Source: Alphaproteobacteria bacterium
GTDB taxonomy: Bacteria; Myxococcota_A; UBA796; GCA-2862545
Length of the DNA stretch: 64,000 nt
Reading direction: 5' to 3'
NCBI GenBank assembly: GCA_020632915.1
Contig: JACKEP010000008.1
Location: forward strand, 164,398-228,397
This document shows, one piece after another, positions 13,693 through 22,079 of the stretch. The translations under genes were made by a program, and so were the position numbers. Below the pieces are notes generated by a model. It made no database searches and was not told the origin of the DNA. It saw nothing but the letters and a program-made list of their open reading frames with translations. How positions within the stretch are numbered: position 1 is the stretch's first letter; the number at the start of each line of letters is the position of its first letter.

Positions 13693-14418
13693 ATGCTGCT
13701 CCTGCCGCTGCTGCTCGGACTCGCCACGACCGCCCATGCTGCCGACACGGTGGCGACGGCCTTCCCGCCGCCCGCGGGCTTCACGCGCCTGCCGGCCGAC
13801 GCCTATGCCACCTGGCTGCAGGCCCAGCCCGTCGAGGCTCCGGACCGACGGGTGCGCACCTGGGACGGCCGGGTGGTGGGGCACCGCGGTCGGGTGATCC
13901 GCCTGCCGCTCGTGGCGGGCGACCTGCAGCAGTGCGCCGACACGCTCATCCGGTGGCGGGCGACGTGGCTGAGGGCGCAGGGGCAGCCCGTCGCCTTCCA
14001 CGCCACCAGCGGGGACGTGCTGCCGTGGGCGCGCGTCACGGCCGGTGAGGTGCCCACCGTCGACCCCACCGGTCACCACATCCTGTGGGTGCCGGGCACG
14101 CTCGGGTGGGAGGGCTACCTCGCGAAGGTGTTCACCTGGGCGGGGACGGCGTCGCTGGCGCGCTCCGACACCCGACCGACCGATGCCGTCGTCCCGGGCG
14201 CGTTGCTCGTCGACCCCGGCGCACCCGGTCACGCCGTCCAGATCGTCGACGTCGCCACCCGCGAGAACTCCACGGTGGTGCTGCTGGCCGAGGGGTACAT
14301 GCCGGCGATGGACGCCCACGTCGAGCTCGGGCCGATCGACGGGTGGTGGCGTTGGGACGACGGCGTCGCGCTCGGGCACTGGTCGTTCGACGCCGGGGAC
14401 GTGCGCCTCTGGCGTTGA
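13693..14418 (+). CDS. Exported DUF4846-family protein
   Basis: 241 residues from ATG 13693 behind GGAGG. The signal peptide is MLLLPLLLGLATTAHA, cleaved after AHA. The body has the DUF4846 pattern: R-hydrophobic-PL-hydrophobic early (VIRLPLVAGDLQQCADTLIR), YLAKVFTWAGTASL in the middle and PGALLVDPGAPGHAVQIVD near the end. Family members are secreted proteins of unknown role, probably envelope-related. Its TGA forms part of a hairpin shared with the convergent peptidase gene. Confidence 0.85.
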   Translation: MLLLPLLLGLATTAHAADTVATAFPPPAGFTRLPADAYATWLQAQPVEAPDRRVRTWDGRVVGHRGRVIRLPLVAGDLQQCADTLIRWRATWLRAQGQPVAFHATSGDVLPWARVTAGEVPTVDPTGHHILWVPGTLGWEGYLAKVFTWAGTASLARSDTRPTDAVVPGALLVDPGAPGHAVQIVDVATRENSTVVLLAEGYMPAMDAHVELGPIDGWWRWDDGVALGHWSFDAGDVRLWR

Positions 14419-14436
14419 GGCGTGGAGGACGCCTCA
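14416..14436. terminator. Bidirectional hairpin containing both stop codons
   Basis: TGAGGCGT (14416-14423) and ACGCCTCA (14429-14436) are perfect complements around a 5-nt loop. The left arm begins with the TGA of the plus-strand gene and the right arm ends with the TGA of the minus-strand gene. Confidence 0.6.
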
Positions 14437-15705
14437 GACCACGCCGCCGTCCTCGTCGAGCGCGGCGCGCAGCACGGCAGTGAGGTCGGGGACGACGCCG
14501 GAGAACAGCCCGGTGGCGTCGTAGACGGGGGTGCCGCCCACCGCCAGCATCGCGCGCAGGACCGCAGGCCGCAGCGGGGCCCGACCGGCGGCGAGGCGCG
14601 CGGACTGCACGCACAGCGCGACGCCGGCGATGATCGCCGCGGCGGACGACGTGCCGTTGTAGTTGTCGATGGTGGCGTCGAAGGACCGGAGGGTGGCGAC
14701 GTAGGCGGCGTGGGCGCGGACGTCGATGCGGGAGCCCCGGTTGTGGGTGGCCAGCCAGTTCGCCTTGCGGAGCGCGCCGCCGACGAGGATGGCGCCCGAG
14801 TCGGACGCGGGGTCGCGCGACAGCGTGCGGCCGTCGTCGGTGACGTGGGCGTCGAGGTCGACGTCGCCGTTGCCCGCGGGCTCGACCACCACGATGCCGA
14901 GCGCCGTCGCGAGGCGCAGCACCAGGAACGTCGGCATCTCCACCTCGACCGGCAGGCGCTCGGGCGCCTGCTCGCCGCGGGGTGCGAGCTGCACCTCGGT
15001 GAGCAGGACGTCGCCGGGGTGCAGGTGGGGCAGGGCCGCGAGGATGGCGTTGTGCACGCCGAGGAGCTGTCCGCGGTGGTCGAGGTAGGACGACAGGTAG
15101 ATCGGGCCGGCCTCGTGCGCGATGCCGGTGGCGTCGATGTCGTTGTGGAGCGCGGCGACGACGCCCAGGGTGTGGGTGCCGTGGTCGAGCGCCGTGCGAT
15201 CGTCGCGGCGGTTGTGGCCGAAGACGTGGTGGAGGTGGTGGCGGGGGAGGTCGTGGTGGTGGACGTCCCAGGCCTGCTCGATGTCGGCGAACTGGACCTG
15301 CCGACCGGTGCCGCCGCGGTCCCAGGCGCGGGTGGCGGCGACCCCACCGGGCGCGTCGTCGAGGTAGGGCTGGGGCAGCAGGCTCTTGTCGCGGAGCGTG
15401 AACCCGGTGGGCTGGAAGGCCGGGTAGCGCGCGCCCAGCGCCTTGCCGGCGGGCTCGCCGAGCATCATCTCCTGGGGCACGCCCGCGATCGTCCGCCACC
15501 GCGCGAAGCCGGGGTCCTCGTAGGTGGGATCCAGCGCGCGCGCGCGCGCCACCAGGCGCGCCAGCGCGTCGGGATCGACGCCGGTGAAGGTGGGATGCCC
15601 GAGGGGAGCACCCCCACCCCCGCCGCCGAGGAGGCCCTGGGGTGCCGGCGGCGCCGGGTCGGCGTCGAGGCGCAGGTGGAAGCCGATCGGGGGAGGCGGG
15701 CTCAC
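14434..15705 (-). CDS. Cytosolic subtilisin-like (S8) peptidase B
   Basis: 423 residues from GTG 15705, which overlaps the upstream stop (GTGA). The catalytic triad is complete: Asp141 (QFADIEQAW), His175 (LDHGTHTLGV) and Ser353 (YNGTSSAAAIIAG), with oxyanion Asn279 (EPAGNGD). There is no signal peptide and no recognisable I9 propeptide; a roughly 120-residue N-terminal region starting GFHLRL is shared with the neighbouring paralogue. It probably acts in the cytoplasm on unknown substrates. It is the last gene of a three-gene unit with a second S8 peptidase and a 163-residue protein. Confidence 0.88.
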   Translation of the reverse strand: MSPPPPIGFHLRLDADPAPPAPQGLLGGGGGGAPLGHPTFTGVDPDALARLVARARALDPTYEDPGFARWRTIAGVPQEMMLGEPAGKALGARYPAFQPTGFTLRDKSLLPQPYLDDAPGGVAATRAWDRGGTGRQVQFADIEQAWDVHHHDLPRHHLHHVFGHNRRDDRTALDHGTHTLGVVAALHNDIDATGIAHEAGPIYLSSYLDHRGQLLGVHNAILAALPHLHPGDVLLTEVQLAPRGEQAPERLPVEVEMPTFLVLRLATALGIVVVEPAGNGDVDLDAHVTDDGRTLSRDPASDSGAILVGGALRKANWLATHNRGSRIDVRAHAAYVATLRSFDATIDNYNGTSSAAAIIAGVALCVQSARLAAGRAPLRPAVLRAMLAVGGTPVYDATGLFSGVVPDLTAVLRAALDEDGGVV

Positions 15706-17387
15706 GGAGTGCGCTCCTTCCGCGCAGCGGCCGCGGCGGCGGAGACGTCGTCGGTGGTGTCGTCCTCGAGGTCGAGCACCACGTCCTCCTCGAGGGACAG
15801 CTCCTCGATGCGGATCCCGTCGTCGGCCGGCGGTGCCGCGGACGTGCGCTTGGGCGGCCGTACGACCTCGCGCGTCGATTCCTCGTCGACGGTCCGGCTG
15901 GTGACGGCATCGGGCGGGGGTGTGCGGACCACGGGGGTGCTCGTCTCGGGCTCGGTCTCGGAGACGACGTCGAGCGGTTCGAGATCGACGTCCTCGACCT
16001 TGTCGACGCTCGGCTCCCCGGGGCCGACCAGCGCCTCCAGGATGGCGACGAGGTCGGGGATGTGGCCGACGACGGCTCCCGCATCGTCGAGGACGGGGGT
16101 GCCCGTGGCGAGGGTGACGCGCATCTGCGCGGGGGTGAGCCGGGGCTTGCCGGCCGCGTCGAGCGCGCCCTGGATGCACACCGCGACGCCCGCGACGATC
16201 GCCGACGCCGACGACGTGCCGTTGAACGCGTCCACGGCGCTGTAGGGCGGCCCGCCACCGAGCGTGCGGACGTAGGCCGCCTGGCCGTGACAGTCGATGC
16301 GCGTGCCGTAGTTGTACGCCCGCTGCCACGACCGGCCCTTGTAGGTCGCGCCGCCCACCATCACCGCGCCGGAGTCATCGGCGGCCGCCGTGTGCACCGG
16401 CGCGCGTGCCCGCGAGGCGTCGGCGCGTCCAGGGTCGACGCGCGCGATCTCGGCGACCGCGGCCCCGGTGACGGGCGTCGGCGGACCGAGCGTGGTCACG
16501 TCGATCTTGCTGTTGCCGCTGGGTTCGATCACGATGATGCCGCTGCAGGTCAGCAGCTTGATGGCCTCGTAGATGGCCATGTCCTGCTCGATCGGTGCGT
16601 TGACCTGGTCGCCGCCGCTGTCGAGCACGGTGGTCTGCACCTCGGCGAGGATCACGTCGCCAGCGGCCATGCACGCTCCGACGGCGAGCAGCGCGTTCTG
16701 CACCCCGAGGAGGTTGCCGTGGCCGTCGAGGTAGGACGCCAGCCGCATGCCCGGCAGGTCGGGCGCGAGGCCGGACACCTGATCGTCGGTGCCGAGCGCG
16801 CCGACGAGACCGATCGACGCCGTGCCGTGGATTTCGCTGTCAGTCTGGGAGGTGCCGTAGACCACGGCGCGTACGGGGAGGTCGACCTGGTCGAGGTCCC
16901 ACCCCTGTTCGACGTCGGCGAAGCCCACCGTGGCGCCGCGGGCGCCCTTCCACGCCCACGCCGACCGTGCGCCGACGCCGATCGGCGCGTCGTCGAGGTG
17001 GGTCTGGGGTGCGCTGTTGGGGGTGAAGCCGCCGCCGCCCACTTCGGCGGCGGTGAACGTCGGGTTGCTCGGCACGTGCGCGACGTGGAAGGCACGGATC
17101 GTGCCCTTGGCCCGGAGCCTGCGCAGCACGCCGAGTGCTGCCGGCAGGTCGTTCGACGGCACGGTGTACCAGCTCGCGAAGTCGGGCGGCTCGTAGGCGG
17201 GCGTGCGCGCGCGGGCCATCTGGACCATCAGCTGCAGGACCTGCGGCGACAACCCCGAGAACGTGGGCGTGGGTGGGCCGAGCGCCTCACCCAGGTAGGG
17301 CAGGGCGAGCGGCGTGTCGGGCCGCGCCACGATGTGGAAGCCGTAGTACGGCGACGGCGGGGGCTGCGGGGGGGCCGGATCGGTCAT
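15702..17387 (-). CDS. Cytosolic subtilisin-like (S8) peptidase A with acidic tail
   Basis: 561 residues. The triad is Asp158 (GFADVEQGW), His187 (EIHGTASIG, HGTA instead of the usual HGTH) and Ser392 (FNGTSSASAIVAG), with Asn292 (EPSGNSK). No signal peptide. The N-terminal region starting GFHIVARP is homologous to that of peptidase B. After about residue 455 comes a low-complexity acidic tail of roughly 100 residues (VEDVDLEPLDVVSETEPET, later EELSLEEDVVLDLEDDTTDD) that could be a docking or regulatory region. It overlaps the paralogue by 4 bases, indicating tandem duplication and coupled translation. Confidence 0.88.
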   Translation of the reverse strand: MTDPAPPQPPPSPYYGFHIVARPDTPLALPYLGEALGPPTPTFSGLSPQVLQLMVQMARARTPAYEPPDFASWYTVPSNDLPAALGVLRRLRAKGTIRAFHVAHVPSNPTFTAAEVGGGGFTPNSAPQTHLDDAPIGVGARSAWAWKGARGATVGFADVEQGWDLDQVDLPVRAVVYGTSQTDSEIHGTASIGLVGALGTDDQVSGLAPDLPGMRLASYLDGHGNLLGVQNALLAVGACMAAGDVILAEVQTTVLDSGGDQVNAPIEQDMAIYEAIKLLTCSGIIVIEPSGNSKIDVTTLGPPTPVTGAAVAEIARVDPGRADASRARAPVHTAAADDSGAVMVGGATYKGRSWQRAYNYGTRIDCHGQAAYVRTLGGGPPYSAVDAFNGTSSASAIVAGVAVCIQGALDAAGKPRLTPAQMRVTLATGTPVLDDAGAVVGHIPDLVAILEALVGPGEPSVDKVEDVDLEPLDVVSETEPETSTPVVRTPPPDAVTSRTVDEESTREVVRPPKRTSAAPPADDGIRIEELSLEEDVVLDLEDDTTDDVSAAAAAARKERTP

Positions 17388-17436
17388 GCGGCGTCCTCGG
17401 CCCGAGGGCCAGAGCGGGTTCGCGGGGCGCCCGAGC

Positions 17437-17928
17437 CTAGCAGCTGGTGGTGCCGAGCGCGGTGGTGCCGCCGACCGAGTAGCCGTACATCGTGCCCGTG
17501 TAGCGCGCGCTCGGCTTGAGCACGGAGCAGGCGTAGGTGATGAACGCCCCCTGCGTGGTCTTGGCGGTCTCGGTGCTCACCGTGAACGTGAGGGAGTTCT
17601 CGGTGCCGTCGAAGGGGAGCGGCACGCAGCTCGCGATCAGCTCGGGCAGCGTGCCGTTCGGGCCCTGCAGGACGGCGAGCGGATCGCCGGCCGTGTCCTT
17701 GATGATCCACACGTCGTCGCCGAACTGGGGGCCGCTGTAGGTGGAGGTGACCGCGGCGACGGTGGGCGTGCTGCTGCCGCTGGCAAGGCCCTCGGCGACC
17801 AGGGACAACACCTCGATCGCGGCGCTGAGGTCGTCGAGGCTCGCGGTGTCGGGCTCGCGGCTCGCCTGGATGAGCGCATCGACAATGGGTGCGAACATGC
17901 TGCGGTAGGCCTCGCTGTTGCCGGGCAT
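17437..17928 (-). CDS. 163-residue protein of unknown function beside the peptidases
   Basis: Start ATG 17928, preceded by AGGAG. Residues 1-50 are predicted helical (YRSMFAPIVDALIQASREP, then LDDLSAAIEVLSLVAEGLA). The rest is beta-rich (DDVWIIKDTAGDPLAVLQGP, NSLTFTVSTETAKTTQ) and the protein ends in a cysteine (GTTSC), with two more cysteines internally. No signal peptide. It is the first gene of the unit with both peptidases and faces the kinase gene across 75 bases. It could be a substrate, adaptor or inhibitor; that is speculation. Confidence 0.7.
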   Translation of the reverse strand: MPGNSEAYRSMFAPIVDALIQASREPDTASLDDLSAAIEVLSLVAEGLASGSSTPTVAAVTSTYSGPQFGDDVWIIKDTAGDPLAVLQGPNGTLPELIASCVPLPFDGTENSLTFTVSTETAKTTQGAFITYACSVLKPSARYTGTMYGYSVGGTTALGTTSC

Positions 17929-17962
17929 GCTGGACTCCTGGGGTTCGGGGAAGGAAACGAAC

Positions 17963-17998
17963 CACGTCGTGTGTACACCACTGCGCACGTCGTACAAT
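17963..17998. promoter_or_regulatory. Divergent control region with palindrome and direct repeats
   Basis: The 75-bp gap between the kinase and the 163-residue gene holds CACGTCGT twice (17963-17970 and 17986-17993), a perfect GTGTACAC palindrome (17971-17978) and a -10-like TACAAT (17993-17998). If TACAAT is used, transcription of the kinase would start at or near its ATG (leaderless). No convincing -35. Confidence 0.35.
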
Positions 17999-18003
17999 GA
18001 GAC

Positions 18004-21000
18004 ATGCGCGTTCCCGCAGAATCCCACCAGCAGATCATCTCGCGTCTCGTCGACGATAGCGAGCGTCGGACGCTGGTGATGGAGGCAGCCAGGACGGGCC
18101 GCTGGCTCGACCTGCCGTGGATCGACCAGCTTCAGGTGTCCTCGATCCTGGACACCCCGGTCTGCATCGGTGGGCGCTACGACGTGTTGGGGTCCCTCGG
18201 CAAGGGCGGGTTCGGGCAGGTGGTGCGCTGCCACGACCGCATCGAGGATCGCGAGGTGGCCGTCAAGCTCCTCGACACCAGCCAGATCCCGGCGGACGGC
18301 GAGCTCGCAATCCTGCGGCTGCTCACGGTGCCGGGCGTGGCGGTGTGGCGCGACGACGGCGAGCACGAGGGGCGACCGTTCCTGGTCATGGACGTCGTCG
18401 AAGGCACGCCGTTCCCCGACGGCGGCATCGACGACCCCGCGGAGCTCGGCGAGATCGTGCTCGGCGTGCTCGAGATCCTCGCGCGGGTGCACGAGCTCGG
18501 CGTGGTCCACCGCGACATCAAGCCGAGCAACATCCTCGTCGACGCCCACCGCCGGCCGGTGATCCTCGACTTCGGGGTCTCGCACGCCGATCGGCTGGGC
18601 GTGCCGGCGACGGCGGTGGGCACGGCCGGTACCCCGGCGTACTTCTCGCCCGAGCAGATCCTCGGCGCGCGCTGCGACGGCCGGTCCGACCTCTACGCGC
18701 TCGGCGTGATGATCTTCCGTGCGCTCACCGGCGCCTACCCCACCCCCTGCGGCAGCTTGGCCGAGCTGGCGGAGCACCGGGCCCTCGGCCGCGCGAAGTC
18801 GATCTACTACGCGCGCAAGGACCTCCCCTTTCCCGTCGTGGCCTTCGTCGACGCCCTGCTGCAGCGGGATCCGGAGGACCGGCCGGCCTCGGCGTCGGAG
18901 GCCATCGGCTGGTGGCGGGCGTGGTGGCGACCCGAGCGCCACGTGCAGCGGCTCGGGCGGTCCGACGTGGTCGACGACGTCGTGACGCGCCTGGCACGCG
19001 GTCCGGTGCGGGTGGGCGGTGGCGTGGGCATGGGCCACACGCGCCTGCTCGACGACGTCGCCGCGCAGCTGGACGCTGCCGGTCGGCCCGTGGTCCGCGT
19101 CGCGCTCGGGGCAGACCCGCTGACGATGCTGGCGGACGCCTTCGTGCCCGGGGTGGACGCGCGGCACCAGTCCGACGTCGTGCTCGCCGTCGCCCGCGCG
19201 CAGCTCCAGGGGCGGCTGGACGACGGCGCCGCCGTGCTCGTCGACGATCTCCGGTTCGCGGACGGACCCACGCGCACCGCCCTCGGCGCGCTCGACGGCG
19301 CCGTGGTGCTGGCGGGGGACGACGGTCCGGCCGACGTGCAGCTCGCGCCGCTCGGCGCCGACGACCTGCGGCCGCTGTTCGCCGGGCCGGACCTCGTGCT
19401 CCACTTGCGGGAGGACGGGGCGCGCGTGCTCCACGCCGTGTCGGCCGGGGTGCCCCTGCGCGTGGTCGCCGAGCTCGACGTGTGGGTGCGCGCTGGCGTG
19501 GTGACGCCGACGGCGGGCGGCTACCGCGCAAACCGCGAGCTGCTCGATCGGGTGGACGGCGGCCTCGTCGTGAATCCGGCGCCGGTGATGCAGCGGGGCG
19601 ACGTGTCGCGTGGCCAGCTGCGCCGCGACCTGCTGGAGTGGATCGGCCTGCTGGGTGCCGACGCCACCGCCCCGCGGCTGATTGACCTCGCCCGGCAGGA
19701 CCCCCGCGAGACGGCGATGCTCCTCGACGAGCTCGTCGCGGACGGGGTGGTCGCCCGTAGCGGCGAAGGCCTGCGGTCGCTCGGCCTGCCGAACCGCCCC
19801 CGGTGGTCGGCAGAGGAGCGCACCCGGGCCCGGCAGGCCGTCGTGGACGTGCTGCCGGTGGGCGAGGGCGCCCGGCTGGAGCACCTGCTCGCGCTGGGGT
19901 GGATGACCGACGCGGTCGACGAGGCGGTCGCCCGGGCGGAGGCGGCGTGGCAGCGGCGCGACGTGGCCGCTGCGTGGCTTGCGGCGTGGATCGGCCTGGG
20001 CGTGGCGGTGCGCGTCGGCCTCCGCGACGCCGAGGCGCTCCTGCTGGACCTCTGCACCCGCTGTGCGCTCGCGGAGATGCGCGCCGACCGGCTCCAGCTG
20101 CTGGAGTGGCGTGCGCGGGCGCTCGGGGACGGGTGCCGCGCGGACTACCTCGACCGAGTGCGCGTGGCCTTGACCCACGGGGGCGGCCAGGTGTCGGCGG
20201 ACCTCTCCGCGCTGCCCCCCCACCCGGACGCCGAGCTGGAGTGGTGGCGCTGGTACGCCCGTGCCTACGCGGGGCGGCGGGCGACCCCTGAGGCGCACGC
20301 GGCGCTCGTGGACGCGGTGGTGGCGCTACCCTTGCCCTCGCCGGACTACCGCTCACGGTCGCTGCTGAGCCGGGCGACGCTCCTGAGCCACCGCGGAGAC
20401 TTCGACGGGGCTGCCGAGGTCCATCGCGCGGCCATCGCTGCGGCTGAGGAAGGAGGACTCGTCGCGGTCAGCGGCCGTGTGAACCTGTGCATGGCGCTCG
20501 TGCACGCCAACCGCCTGGAGGAGGCGCGACAGGTCGCGTGGGTCTCCCTCGACCTCGCGATCCGTCGTCGCCTGCCGCTGCTGGAGGGCGTGGCCCGCAA
20601 GGAACTGCTGGAGCTGGACTATCGGCTCGGCGGTACGCCCGAAGTCCCGGGCGAGCTGCTCGAAGCCGCGGACGAGCTGGGGTGGCCCCTGCTCGGCAAC
20701 CTCGTGGCCAGCGTCGACCTTGCCGCCCGATGGCGCAAGGGTCGCGCCGCGGCCGTCGAGGCGAGCGCGCTGGCGGATCGCTGGCGCGCGCTGGGGCGGC
20801 CCGACATCGCGGCCGTGTTCGGGGCGCTACACCTGTGGCTCGACCCGGGCGCTCGCGACGTCGATGCCGTGCTCGACGCGGCCGTCCGCAGCGCGTTCCC
20901 CGGCATCGCGACGCAGGCAGCGGCGTTCGTCGCCCACGGAAGGCCAGGGCGCGCCGACGACATCCGATACCGCTTCGCGGCGCACCTCGCGGCGTTGCCC

Positions 21001-21117
21001 GCCATGGAGCCCACCCACCGCCGCGAGTTCCTGTCCCACGCCGAGATCGTGAGCGTGCTCGACGCCGACGCGCCGCTCGCCGACCTCGCGCAGTGGCCGC
21101 CGTCCCCGGCGGACTGA
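18004..21117 (+). CDS. Ser/Thr kinase fused to degenerate STAND-like ATPase and helical repeats
   Basis: 1037 residues. The Hanks-type kinase spans about 57-300: Gly loop GKGGFG (66-71), Lys88 (AVKLL), catalytic HRDIKPSN (Asp171) and DFG (189-191), so it should be active. A P-loop-like region follows (GGGVGMGHTR, 338-347) in which the usual Walker A lysine is His345, with a Walker B-like VLVDD (411-415). From about 600 the sequence is helical and TPR-like. The architecture resembles PknK/MalT-type regulators, in which a partner is sensed by the C-terminal repeats. No transmembrane helix. It is divergent from the cytosolic peptidase unit. Confidence 0.88.
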   Translation: MRVPAESHQQIISRLVDDSERRTLVMEAARTGRWLDLPWIDQLQVSSILDTPVCIGGRYDVLGSLGKGGFGQVVRCHDRIEDREVAVKLLDTSQIPADGELAILRLLTVPGVAVWRDDGEHEGRPFLVMDVVEGTPFPDGGIDDPAELGEIVLGVLEILARVHELGVVHRDIKPSNILVDAHRRPVILDFGVSHADRLGVPATAVGTAGTPAYFSPEQILGARCDGRSDLYALGVMIFRALTGAYPTPCGSLAELAEHRALGRAKSIYYARKDLPFPVVAFVDALLQRDPEDRPASASEAIGWWRAWWRPERHVQRLGRSDVVDDVVTRLARGPVRVGGGVGMGHTRLLDDVAAQLDAAGRPVVRVALGADPLTMLADAFVPGVDARHQSDVVLAVARAQLQGRLDDGAAVLVDDLRFADGPTRTALGALDGAVVLAGDDGPADVQLAPLGADDLRPLFAGPDLVLHLREDGARVLHAVSAGVPLRVVAELDVWVRAGVVTPTAGGYRANRELLDRVDGGLVVNPAPVMQRGDVSRGQLRRDLLEWIGLLGADATAPRLIDLARQDPRETAMLLDELVADGVVARSGEGLRSLGLPNRPRWSAEERTRARQAVVDVLPVGEGARLEHLLALGWMTDAVDEAVARAEAAWQRRDVAAAWLAAWIGLGVAVRVGLRDAEALLLDLCTRCALAEMRADRLQLLEWRARALGDGCRADYLDRVRVALTHGGGQVSADLSALPPHPDAELEWWRWYARAYAGRRATPEAHAALVDAVVALPLPSPDYRSRSLLSRATLLSHRGDFDGAAEVHRAAIAAAEEGGLVAVSGRVNLCMALVHANRLEEARQVAWVSLDLAIRRRLPLLEGVARKELLELDYRLGGTPEVPGELLEAADELGWPLLGNLVASVDLAARWRKGRAAAVEASALADRWRALGRPDIAAVFGALHLWLDPGARDVDAVLDAAVRSAFPGIATQAAAFVAHGRPGRADDIRYRFAAHLAALPAMEPTHRREFLSHAEIVSVLDADAPLADLAQWPPSPAD

Positions 21118-21192
21118 GGGCCCACGCCGGCGCGTCGACCCACGGCGCGCTTGCCCGTCGCCCGCACGCGCGGTACGGCTCCGTGCATCGGA

Positions 21193-21207
21193 TTGAACTT
21201 GGTTCAA
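21193..21207. promoter_or_regulatory. Perfect inverted repeat, candidate operator
   Basis: TTGAAC-TTG-GTTCAA is a 6+3+6 palindrome in otherwise GC-rich DNA, 18 bases upstream of the hydrolase ATG and just before its GGAGG. TetR-family regulators of lipid metabolism use similar sites. A regulator bound here would block transcription of the hydrolase-monooxygenase pair. Confidence 0.5.
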
Positions 21208-21224
21208 CAAGCGCGGAGGTCCCG

Positions 21225-22079
21225 ATGTCCGCTGTTGCGGTCGACGTCCCCGAGCCCGACATCACCGTGCGCCGCTACGTCCTCGACGCCGACGCGGCGC
21301 TGCCGCGGTGGTGGTTCTACGACAGCGCGCTGATCACGCACCTGGCCAACGGCATCAACCTGCTGTTCCCCAAGGGCGAGCGCTTCTTCATCCGCAGCGT
21401 GCGCCACTTTGCCGATCGGGTCGACGATCCGGGGCTGCGCGCGCGCATCCGTGCGTTCGCCGGCCAGGAGGCGCAGCACGGTCGTGCCCACGAGGCCGTC
21501 GAGGGGTTGCTCCGTGCCCAGGGCTTCGAGCTCGACAGCTTCCTGGACTGGTACGACACGGTGGCCTTCCGGTGGCTCGAGCCGGCGGTGCCGGCGGTGC
21601 TGCGGCTGAGCGTGACGGCGGCGCTGGAGCACTTCACCGCCACGCTCGCCACCGACGCGCTCACCGACGGTTTCCTCGACGCCGCGCCCGCCGATCTGCG
21701 CGACCTGCTGCGCTGGCACGCCTGCGAGGAGATCGAGCACAAGTCGGTGGCGTTCGACGTGCTCCAGGCCGTCGACGATCGCTACGTCGTCCGCATCGTG
21801 GGGCTGGTCGTGGGCGGCGTGCTGCTGGTGTTCTTCTGGCGTCGGGCCACGGGTCACCTGCTCGCCCAGGAGCCGGGGGTCGACCGGGACCAGCTGCGCC
21901 GGGAGCGCGCCGAGGCCAACGCGCGCGGGCAGCGGCGGCGGTTCCTCCGGGAGGCTGTGCTGTCCTACCTCACGCCGGGCTTCCACCCCGACCAGGTCGA
22001 CAACCGCCCGCTGGCGGCCGCCTGGCTCGCCGCCCACGCGCACCGGTTCGGGCGGGTGGAGGCCGCACATGGCCGCTGA
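21225..22079 (+). CDS. Predicted metal-dependent hydrolase (PF10118-like)
   Basis: 284 residues from ATG 21225 behind GGAGG. All-helical, with repeated metal-ligand motifs of a ferritin-like diiron centre: GQEAQHGRAHE, LEHFTA and WHACEEIEHKSVAFDV. These match the 'predicted metal-dependent hydrolase' family PF10118, whose true reaction is not established. A hydrophobic segment (VRIVGLVVGGVLLVFFW) near residue 195 suggests membrane association. It overlaps the next gene by 11 bases, so it is coupled to a flavin monooxygenase; the pair may modify or degrade a hydrophobic substrate such as a sterol or lipid. Confidence 0.83.
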   Translation: MSAVAVDVPEPDITVRRYVLDADAALPRWWFYDSALITHLANGINLLFPKGERFFIRSVRHFADRVDDPGLRARIRAFAGQEAQHGRAHEAVEGLLRAQGFELDSFLDWYDTVAFRWLEPAVPAVLRLSVTAALEHFTATLATDALTDGFLDAAPADLRDLLRWHACEEIEHKSVAFDVLQAVDDRYVVRIVGLVVGGVLLVFFWRRATGHLLAQEPGVDRDQLRRERAEANARGQRRRFLREAVLSYLTPGFHPDQVDNRPLAAAWLAAHAHRFGRVEAAHGR

